Below are positions 57,221-64,000 of a stretch of 64,000 bases of DNA, piece by piece. Position 1 is the first letter of the stretch; every line of letters starts with the position of its first letter. The position numbers and the translations under genes were made by a program. The notes beneath the pieces were generated by a model. That model did no database searches. It saw nothing but the letters and a program-made list of their open reading frames with translations, and had not been told where the DNA came from. Source of the stretch: Demequina zhanjiangensis (GTDB lineage: Bacteria; Actinomycetota; Actinomycetes; Actinomycetales; Demequinaceae); assembly GCF_030418315.1 (NCBI RefSeq), contig NZ_JAUHPV010000001.1, positions 520,456-584,455 on the forward strand, written 5' to 3'.

Positions 57221-58785
57221 ACGGCATCCACGACGACGACCTCGGCCGTCTCCTGCGCGCAAGGTCCGAGCAGCTCGCGTCACGCGAGCCTGCCCCCGAC
57301 GAGAGAGCGGTCGACGCGATGGTCGCCCGGTCGAGGTCGGCCCGCACCCGTGCCCGGACGATGCGCGTCGGCGCCGTCGCGGCCTCCGTCGCGGTCGTCG
57401 GCGCGGCCGCCGCCGGTGTGGTCCTGTGGGGTGGCGGCGCGTCCGAGGTCCCGCCCGCGACGCCCACGCCTTCGCCTACGGAGGTCTCGGCTAGCCCGTC
57501 GTCCTCCGCTCCGGCTCCCACCTTCGAGGCGACGCTGCTCGACGGGTTCCTCCCGGTCCCTCACCTGCCCGCCGAGGCCGTCCCCTGGGATGAGCTCGGC
57601 GCCGGCTGGTTCGTCGTGGCGGGCGCGTCGCCTGGGCCGGCTGGCGGCTATGACGAGAGCGGAGAGCTCGACTTCGACTGGCACGACGCCATCGAGCCTG
57701 ACGTGGGCATCTCGCTGCTGTCGCCTGCTGGCGAGTGGTACGCGGTGCGCGGGTTCGAGGGAACCGGTGCGGGCGAGGTGGCCGCGTGGGACGGGTCGGA
57801 CCTGTGGCTCGAGACAGCCGCCGTGTCCGGACCCGATATGGACGGCGTGAGGCTGATGGCGATCGACGCGCGCACCGGAGAGGCCACGGCGCCGACTCGC
57901 GAGCTCGTCGCCGGGCAGCTCGTCCCGCTGCGCACCGGCTCGATGATGAGCATCACCTCGGCCTTCGGGTACGGCCGCGCTGACGTGCTCTACGGGTACC
58001 TGACCGGCATGGACCTGATCGATGCCGACGGCTCGCAGTCCACGTTGTGCCCCCAGGAGGGCTGGGACGGCTATGGGCTCGGCACGATGTGGCAGGACCT
58101 TTCATACTTCGTGGGACCCGGCGCCGACGCTCCTGTGCTCTGCTTCCTTGAGAGGAGCGGCGACAGCGCGGGCACGACGGCCGTCTTCGTCGCCCATGCG
58201 GCGACGGGGGAGATGACGCAGATCGCGACGTTCTCGAATCCTGCGGATCGTTACGCGTTCGCGGGCTGGAGGGATGCCTCCACCGCGTATGTCGCGCGCC
58301 TCGCGCCCGGCTCCGAGCCTGCCGGAGTGGCGGCCATGTTCCTGGTCGACATCTCGGACGGCTCTGCCACCGAGGTCTCGCTTCCGATGTACGACGGGCT
58401 GTTCGCCGAGCCTCGCTTCGAGGCCCGAGTGGTGCAGGCGTTCTACGACCGCGTCAGCGAGCGCCACGTGCGGCTTGAGGCCCAAGGACGGGACGAGTGG
58501 ATCTCTGCGTACTTGTCTGGTGACGAGAGCGGCGGCATCGAGACCGCCTGGGAGGTCGAGGTGTTCGACGCACCCGGCGCGGGCCTCGGATCGGTCACGT
58601 GGTCGTGCCCCTCTGGTTTCCCGGAGGGCGTGGACTCGTCGGGAGGCCTGCTCGCCTTGCGCTGCGGACTCCCGACCGGCGAGGTGACGGCGATCGGGCT
58701 TGTGGACCTGGCAGACGCCTCGCTGGTCGGCGAGTGGCAGTTCGACGACCTCCTGCTCACCGTCTCCGCGCCGCCCGCAGACTGA
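57217..58785 (+). CDS. Membrane-anchored extracytoplasmic protein, possible partner of the sigma factor
   Basis: Function unknown; 522 residues. The first 48 residues are cytoplasmic and charged (DDLGRLLRARSEQL, RARTMR), followed by one membrane segment (about 49-68, VGAVAASVAVVGAAAAGVVL), a Pro/Ser linker (75-100) and an extracytoplasmic beta-rich domain with WD and Gly-rich strands (GEWYAVRGF, VAAWDGSDLWLE, FAGWRDASTAYVA). The general plan matches the two propeller proteins at 50.9-54.1 kb. Because it overlaps the sigma gene, the cytoplasmic part may bind sigma; no classical zinc anti-sigma motif (HxxxCxxC) is present. Confidence 0.72.
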   Translation: MNGIHDDDLGRLLRARSEQLASREPAPDERAVDAMVARSRSARTRARTMRVGAVAASVAVVGAAAAGVVLWGGGASEVPPATPTPSPTEVSASPSSSAPAPTFEATLLDGFLPVPHLPAEAVPWDELGAGWFVVAGASPGPAGGYDESGELDFDWHDAIEPDVGISLLSPAGEWYAVRGFEGTGAGEVAAWDGSDLWLETAAVSGPDMDGVRLMAIDARTGEATAPTRELVAGQLVPLRTGSMMSITSAFGYGRADVLYGYLTGMDLIDADGSQSTLCPQEGWDGYGLGTMWQDLSYFVGPGADAPVLCFLERSGDSAGTTAVFVAHAATGEMTQIATFSNPADRYAFAGWRDASTAYVARLAPGSEPAGVAAMFLVDISDGSATEVSLPMYDGLFAEPRFEARVVQAFYDRVSERHVRLEAQGRDEWISAYLSGDESGGIETAWEVEVFDAPGAGLGSVTWSCPSGFPEGVDSSGGLLALRCGLPTGEVTAIGLVDLADASLVGEWQFDDLLLTVSAPPAD

Positions 58786-59083
58786 GGCGGGGGCCGCCGC
58801 CCGCCTTCCCTCGCCCCGCGGTGCGGTCCCACGCGGTTGCGCCGCGCCCGCCCTCCTTCGCCCCGCGCCCGCCAGACAGTACGAACCAATTCCTGGCGCG
58901 ACACCCCGAGTGTCGTCGCCTCGCTCGATCGTGCCGCGGCGTGTCGGCTGTGAGAGTGGTGCGTACTGTCGGGGGAGGGTCAGAGGCCACGTGGCAACCC
59001 TCCATCGCGTCTCACTATGTAAAACGGTGAACCACGATGTGAGATTCTTCCCCGATTCGTCGTCGTGGATCCCGAGCCGGGCG
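58786..59083. other. Non-coding stretch with a 96-base inverted-repeat element
   Basis: No gene or tRNA was recognised. The stretch contains GACAGTACGAACCA (58875-58888) facing TGGTGCGTACTGTC (58957-58970), 13 of 14 bases pairing over a 68-base interior, with an inner GACAC-N5-GTGTC hairpin near 58899-58913. It may be a terminator for the preceding gene, a small mobile palindrome, or part of the long ilv control region. Confidence 0.4.
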
Positions 59084-59089
59084 TACTGT
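59084..59089 (+). promoter_or_regulatory. -10 box TACTGT of the ilvBNC leader
   Basis: TACTGT ends 6 bases before the ATG of the leader peptide, which would make the leader message leaderless. No strong -35 is seen. Confidence 0.5.
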
Positions 59090-59095
59090 GAAGAC

Positions 59096-59140
59096 ATGCA
59101 GGCGATCGTCGTAGTACTTATCGGGCGCGCGGACCACTAG
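59096..59140 (+). CDS. ilvBNC leader peptide (attenuation)
   Basis: A 14-codon reading frame, [14 protein letters not shown], with six consecutive branched-chain codons (Ile-Val-Val-Val-Leu-Ile) 116 bases before ilvB. Three of them, GTA, GTA and CTT, are rare in this GC-rich DNA, which would make translation sensitive to charged tRNA supply. The stop lies in the loop of a 10-bp stem, and a short hairpin with six T follows. The design is that of ribosome-mediated attenuation as known for the Corynebacterium ilvBNC operon. Confidence 0.85.
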   Translation: MQAIVVVLIGRADH

Positions 59141-59231
59141 TCCACGACCCGGCATCGTCCGCGCGCATCCTCCCCGAAGCCTTCCGGCGAAGGGGTTTTT
59201 TCATGCGGGGCGGACGTCGACCGCCCCGCAT
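59125..59231 (+). promoter_or_regulatory. Attenuator RNA structures of the ilvBNC operon
   Basis: GCGCGCGGAC (59125-59134, starting 3 bases after the last branched-chain codon) pairs with GTCCGCGCGC (59157-59166). CCTTC (59180-59184) pairs with GAAGG (59189-59193) and is followed by GG and six T (59196-59201), the probable terminator. A further perfect 11-bp stem lies at 59203-59213 and 59221-59231. A ribosome stalled at the Ile/Val/Leu codons would cover the first arm and change the folding; the exact anti-terminator pairing is not resolved. Confidence 0.72.
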
Positions 59232-59255
59232 CCTCGAAGCAGAGCAGGAGAGAAG

Positions 59256-61148
59256 ATGGCACAGGTGAAGGCGAAGCCCACCGCACCGCCGACCTCGCCG
59301 CGCCCCGCCGGAAGCGGCGGCGTGGCCCCCACGGGTCCCGTCGGCGCCCTTCCGACGCCCTACGCGGACCCGGACCCGGAGCTCAACGGCCGCCAGATGA
59401 CCGGCGCCGAGGCGATCATCCGATCGCTCGAGAACGCCGGCGCGACCGACGTCTTCGGCCTCCCGGGCGGCGCGATCCTCCCCACGTACGACCCGCTGAT
59501 GGACTCCACCAAGCTCCGGCACATCCTCGTGCGCCACGAGCAGGGCTCGGGCCACGCTGCGCAGGGCTACGCGCACGCCACCGGCAAGGTCGGCGTCTGC
59601 ATCGCCACCTCCGGCCCTGGCGCCACCAACCTCGTCACCGCGATCGCCGACGCGAACATGGACTCGATCCCCATGGTCGCCATCACCGGCCAGGTGGGCG
59701 CCGCGCTGATCGGCACCGACGCGTTCCAGGAGGCCGACATCGTCGGCATCACCGCACCGATCACCAAGCACAACGTGCTCGTGAAGGACCCCGCGGAGAT
59801 CCCCAGGGCGATCGCCGAGGCGTTCTACATCGCGAGCCACGGCCGCCCCGGCCCCGTGCTCGTGGACGTCGCCAAGTCCGCGCAGCAGGCCATGACCGAG
59901 TTCCAGTGGCCCGAGCGCATCGACCTGCCAGGCTTCAACTCCGGCGCCAAGCCGCACGCGAAGACCGTCCAGGAGGCCGCGCGCCTGCTCGCCACCGCGC
60001 GTCGTCCCGTGCTGTACGTGGGAGGCGGCGTGATCCGCTCCGGCGCCTCCGCCGGCCTGCGCAAGCTCACGGACCTGTCCGGCGCCGCCGTCGTCACCAC
60101 GCTCATGGCACGTGGCGCGCTGCCCGACTCGCACCCGCAGCACCTGGGCATGCCCGGCATGCACGGCACCGTCGCCGCGGTGGCCGCCCTCCAGAAGGCC
60201 GACCTCATCGTCGCCCTCGGCGCCCGCTTCGACGACCGCGTGACCGGCAAGCTCTCCAGCTTCGCTCCGCACGCCGCGATCGTGCACGCGGACATCGACC
60301 CGGCGGAGATCGGCAAGAACCGTGCCGTGGACGTGCCGATCGTGGGCGACCTCAAGGACGTCTTCAACGAGCTGGTGCCCGCGCTCGCGCAGGAGCACGA
60401 GCGCCACGGCAAGCCGGACCTCGAGGCCTGGTGGCAGCAGCTGGACGACTGGCGCACCACCTACGCGCTCGGCTACCAGGAGACCGCCGACGGGCTGTCC
60501 AACCCTCAGTACGTCATCCAGCGCCTGGGCGAGCTGAACGACCCCGACACGACGATCTACACGTCGGGCGTGGGCCAGCACCAGATGTGGGCCAGCCAGT
60601 TCATCAAGTACGAGCACCCCAACACGTGGATCAACTCGGGAGGCCTGGGCACCATGGGCTTCTCCGTGCCCGCCGCGATGGGCGCCCAGGTGGGCGCGCC
60701 GGACAAGCAGGTGTGGGCGATCGACGGCGACGGCTGCTTCCAGATGACCAACCAGGAGCTGGTCACCTGCGCGCTGAACAACATCCCCATCAAGGTGGCG
60801 ATCGTCAACAACTCGTCGCTCGGCATGGTGCGTCAGTGGCAGACCCTGTTCTACGAGTCCCGCTACTCGAACACCGACCTTCACACGGGCCATGGCACCA
60901 TCCGCGTGCCCGACTTCGTGAAGCTCGCCGAGGCGATGGGCTGCGTCGGCCTGCGCTGCGAGTCCGATGCGGACGTGGACGCCACGATCAAGCGAGCCAA
61001 CGAGATCAACGACCGCCCGGTGGTCGTCGACTTCACGGTGTCGCGCGACGCCATGGTGTGGCCGATGGTGGCCGCGGGCGTCAGCAACGACGAGATCCAG
61101 TACGCCAGGGGCGTCGCCCCGGCGTGGGAGCGCGAGGAGAACGCATGA
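59256..61148 (+). CDS. ilvB: Acetolactate synthase large (catalytic) subunit
   Basis: First common enzyme of branched-chain amino acid synthesis, thiamine diphosphate and FAD dependent. The 630-residue protein has a disordered Pro/Ala-rich N-terminal extension of about 45 residues, then [21 protein letters not shown], the catalytic Glu in [13 protein letters not shown], and the ThDP/Mg motif [15 protein letters not shown] to [13 protein letters not shown] in the C-terminal third. The start has AGGAG upstream. The 5' leader carries the attenuator. ilvN overlaps by 4 bases. Confidence 0.96.
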   Translation: MAQVKAKPTAPPTSPRPAGSGGVAPTGPVGALPTPYADPDPELNGRQMTGAEAIIRSLENAGATDVFGLPGGAILPTYDPLMDSTKLRHILVRHEQGSGHAAQGYAHATGKVGVCIATSGPGATNLVTAIADANMDSIPMVAITGQVGAALIGTDAFQEADIVGITAPITKHNVLVKDPAEIPRAIAEAFYIASHGRPGPVLVDVAKSAQQAMTEFQWPERIDLPGFNSGAKPHAKTVQEAARLLATARRPVLYVGGGVIRSGASAGLRKLTDLSGAAVVTTLMARGALPDSHPQHLGMPGMHGTVAAVAALQKADLIVALGARFDDRVTGKLSSFAPHAAIVHADIDPAEIGKNRAVDVPIVGDLKDVFNELVPALAQEHERHGKPDLEAWWQQLDDWRTTYALGYQETADGLSNPQYVIQRLGELNDPDTTIYTSGVGQHQMWASQFIKYEHPNTWINSGGLGTMGFSVPAAMGAQVGAPDKQVWAIDGDGCFQMTNQELVTCALNNIPIKVAIVNNSSLGMVRQWQTLFYESRYSNTDLHTGHGTIRVPDFVKLAEAMGCVGLRCESDADVDATIKRANEINDRPVVVDFTVSRDAMVWPMVAAGVSNDEIQYARGVAPAWEREENA

Positions 61149-61663
61149 CCACCCACACCCTCTCGGTCCTGGTCGAGAACAAGCCCGGCGTGCTCGCACG
61201 CGTTGCCGGACTGTTCTCCCGCAGGGCGTTCAACATCCACTCGCTCGCGGTGGGCCAGACGGAGCACCCCGAGATCTCCAGGATCACGGTGGTCGTCGAC
61301 GTCGACGAGCTGCCGCTCGAGCAGGTCACCAAGCAGCTCAACAAGCTGGTGCACGTGCTCAAGATCGTGGAGCTCGAGCGCGACCGCTCGGTGCAGCGCG
61401 ACCTGCTGCTCATCAAGGTGCGCGCGGATGCCCGCCAGCGTGCCGACGTGCTGCAGATCGTGGACCTGTTCCGCGCCCACGTCGTGGACGTCGCTCCTGA
61501 CTCGGTCGTGATCGAGGCGGTCGGCACCTCGGAGAAGCTCCAGGCCCTCCTCGCCGCGCTCGCCCCGCACGACGTCCGCGAGATCGTCCAGTCCGGCACC
61601 GTGGCGATCGGCCGCGGCTCGCGATCCATCACCGAGCGCGCCCTTGAGCGCGTCACCGCCTGA
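61145..61663 (+). CDS. ilvN: Acetolactate synthase small (regulatory) subunit
   Basis: Valine-responsive regulatory subunit, 172 residues. The N-terminal ACT domain is complete ([45 protein letters not shown]), and the C-terminal domain (RELLLIKV-like [11 protein letters not shown], onwards) is of full length. The ATG overlaps the ilvB stop, which balances subunit production. Confidence 0.95.
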   Translation: MTTHTLSVLVENKPGVLARVAGLFSRRAFNIHSLAVGQTEHPEISRITVVVDVDELPLEQVTKQLNKLVHVLKIVELERDRSVQRDLLLIKVRADARQRADVLQIVDLFRAHVVDVAPDSVVIEAVGTSEKLQALLAALAPHDVREIVQSGTVAIGRGSRSITERALERVTA

Positions 61664-62767
<1,104 letters not shown>

Positions 62768-62777
62768 GGACGGCACA

Positions 62778-63860
62778 GTGACGCTGCTCGACAACCCGCG
62801 CGTCGGCCCGGCCGACGCGGAGAAGGTCTACAAGCTCGCGGTCGTCGCGGGTGACGGCATCGGCCCGGAGGTCGTGAAGGAGGGGCTGAAGTGCCTCGCC
62901 GCCGCGATCGAGGGTCAGGGCATCGCCTTCGACACGACGGAGTTCGACCTGGGCGCGAACCGGTGGCACGCCACCGGCGAGACCTTGACGGACACCGACC
63001 TCGAGGCGATCAAGGGCAACGACGTGATCCTGCTGGGCGCCATCGGCGACCCGACGGTCCCGTCGGGCGTGCTCGAGCGTGGCGTGCTGCTGCCGCTGCG
63101 CTTCGCGCTCGACCAGTACGTCAACCTGCGTCCGTCGCGCCTGTACCCGGGGGAGGTGTCGCCGCTGGCCAACCCGGGCGACATCGACTTCGTGGTGGTG
63201 CGCGAGGGCACGGAGGGTCCGTACGTCGGCAACGGCGGCGCTCTGCGCGTCGGCACGCCGCACGAGATCGCGACCGAGGTGTCCGTGAACACCCGTCACG
63301 GTGTGGAGCGCGTGGTCCGCTATGCGTTCGACGTGGCGTCCAAGCGTGACCGCAAGCACGTGACGTTGGTGCACAAGCACAACGTGCTCGTGCACGCGGG
63401 CCACCTCTGGCGTCGCTCGGTCGAAGCCGTCGCGCAGGAGTTCCCGACCGTGTCGTGGGACTACCTGCACGTGGACGCCGCGACCATCAAGCTGGTCACG
63501 GACCCCGCATCGTTCGACGTGATCGTCACCGACAACCTGTTCGGCGACATCCTCACGGACGAGGCGGCGGCCATCTCCGGCGGCATCGGGCTCGCGGCGT
63601 CGGGCAACGTCAACCCTGACAAGACCGCACCGTCGATGTTCGAGCCGGTCCACGGCTCGGCACCCGACATCGCCGGTCAGGGCAAGGCCGACCCGTCGGC
63701 CACCGTCCTCTCGGTCGGCATGCTGCTGGACTTCCTCGGCTACGGGGAGCTCGCGGCCAAGGTCGAGGCCGCTGTCGCGGCCGACGCCGCGGAGAAGGGC
63801 GCCGCGGTGCGCTCGACCTCCGAGGTCGGCGACGCGCTCGCGGCGCGGATCCGCGGCTAG
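62778..63860 (+). CDS. leuB: 3-isopropylmalate dehydrogenase
   Basis: Leucine-specific oxidative decarboxylase, 360 residues. It shows the family core: [11 protein letters not shown] (23-33), LLGAIGDP near 84, [17 protein letters not shown] near 102, and the metal-binding and cofactor segment [20 protein letters not shown], then [19 protein letters not shown]. The adenosine-side end of this group favours NAD. The GTG start has GAGGA upstream and stands 10 bases after ilvC, so it belongs to the ilvBNC operon. The protein is slightly longer than some relatives at the N-terminus. Confidence 0.94.
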   Translation: MTLLDNPRVGPADAEKVYKLAVVAGDGIGPEVVKEGLKCLAAAIEGQGIAFDTTEFDLGANRWHATGETLTDTDLEAIKGNDVILLGAIGDPTVPSGVLERGVLLPLRFALDQYVNLRPSRLYPGEVSPLANPGDIDFVVVREGTEGPYVGNGGALRVGTPHEIATEVSVNTRHGVERVVRYAFDVASKRDRKHVTLVHKHNVLVHAGHLWRRSVEAVAQEFPTVSWDYLHVDAATIKLVTDPASFDVIVTDNLFGDILTDEAAAISGGIGLAASGNVNPDKTAPSMFEPVHGSAPDIAGQGKADPSATVLSVGMLLDFLGYGELAAKVEAAVAADAAEKGAAVRSTSEVGDALAARIRG

Positions 63861-63879
63861 CACCACGTATCACCCTTCG

Positions 63880-63910
63880 CCGGAAGCGGGTCACTCACCG
63901 CCGCTTCCGG
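63880..63910 (+). terminator. Hairpin after leuB
   Basis: CCGGAAGCGG (63880-63889) and CCGCTTCCGG (63901-63910) form a perfect 10-bp stem 19 bases after the leuB stop. It overlaps copy B of the intergenic repeat. Confidence 0.7.
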
Positions 63911-63944
63911 CCGTGATCCGGGACAACCGGGTCGCTCAGCGTCG
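63888..63944. repeat. Intergenic repeat, copy B
   Basis: GGGTCACTCACCGCCG (from 63888) is followed 41 bases later by GGGTCGCTCAGCGTCG (from 63929). Copy A, with the same order and the same period, lies after gatB at 22842. The two share 14 of 16 bases in the first unit and 15 of 16 in the second. Confidence 0.6.
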
Positions 63945-64000
63945 GGGGGGGGGGGGCCCCCCCCCCCCCCCCCCCCCCCGGCCCCCCCCCCAACCCCCCC
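63944..64000. other. Low-complexity G and C homopolymers at the window end, probable artefact
   Basis: Thirteen G are followed by a long C run with a few interruptions. Nothing here can be annotated. The pattern is that of a sequencing or assembly error at a contig edge. Confidence 0.8.

Noticed and set aside
58786..59095. A tRNA or other standard RNA gene in the non-coding stretch before ilvB
   Set aside because: No TPsiC-like or anticodon-arm arrangement could be found.
59118..61199. A 693-codon open frame on the minus strand opposite ilvB
   Set aside because: Same shadow effect; ilvB carries all family motifs and the frame runs through the attenuator.

Overview
The window is GC-rich (roughly 70%), gene-dense DNA that looks like the chromosome of an actinobacterium, most probably of the order Micrococcales (a Cellulomonas/Demequina-like organism). 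The reasons are the strong G/C bias at third codon positions, frequent GTG starts, many 4-base ATGA overlaps, TANNNT boxes 6-7 bases before start codons (leaderless mRNAs), class Ib ribonucleotide reductase, GatCAB, an acidic actinobacterial-type insertion in LigA, and a leader-peptide attenuator before ilvBNC. I see no transposase, integrase, phage gene, CRISPR array, rRNA or tRNA. The last ~57 bases are G and C homopolymers and look like a contig-end artefact.

Layout. 0-2.9 kb: nrdE (5' end missing) and nrdF. 2.9-14.7 kb: a purine catabolism and uptake block with allantoinase, an XdhC-type maturation factor, a xanthine dehydrogenase made of a separate FAD subunit and a fused Fe-S/molybdopterin subunit, a four-gene NitT/TauT-type ABC transporter, an XRE-cupin regulator and an 8-oxoguanine deaminase-like amidohydrolase. 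14.8-23.6 kb: ligA, an OmpA-like wall-binding protein with a Pro/Glu-rich membrane partner, a GNAT acetyltransferase, gatCAB and a small polysaccharide deacetylase. 23.6-32.9 kb: a xylan/xylo-oligosaccharide block with GH10, GH3 and GH43 enzymes, an ABC sugar transporter and a divergent LacI-type regulator. 33-39.2 kb: a CopB-type P-type ATPase, a DUF3105 protein, an M20 dipeptidase, a Dcu-type transporter and a small membrane protein. 39.4-43.6 kb: xylB, xylA and a ROK repressor, which complete xylose catabolism. 43.7-48.9 kb: a D-2-hydroxyacid dehydrogenase, a DUF1801 protein, a photolyase, two related NAD(P)H:FMN reductase-like proteins and a TipA-like MerR regulator. 49-64 kb: ilvD, two membrane-anchored beta-propeller proteins, two unknown membrane proteins with a TetR regulator, an ECF-like sigma factor with a third membrane-anchored protein, then the ilvB-ilvN-ilvC-leuB operon behind an attenuator.

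How the parts work together. The two sugar regions form one pathway: xylan fragments are imported by the ABC system, cut inside the cell by GH10/GH3/GH43 enzymes that lack signal peptides, and the xylose enters through XylA and XylB. ilvD, ilvBNC and leuB serve branched-chain amino acid synthesis. The purine block can take oxidised purines and (hypo)xanthine toward urate and can open allantoin, but no uricase is in view.

The best candidate for something undescribed is a possible sigma-factor regulon of membrane-anchored propeller proteins. The sigma gene at 56.7 kb and the propeller pair at 50.9 kb are preceded by the same CAACCTT-N13-CGTT element with identical spacing, and the sigma gene overlaps the gene of a third membrane-anchored extracytoplasmic protein. 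Other regulatory structures worth attention are two MerR-type promoters with long 19-20 bp spacers, the BCAA-codon leader peptide, palindromic operators before the TetR and FMN reductase genes, and a two-copy intergenic repeat.
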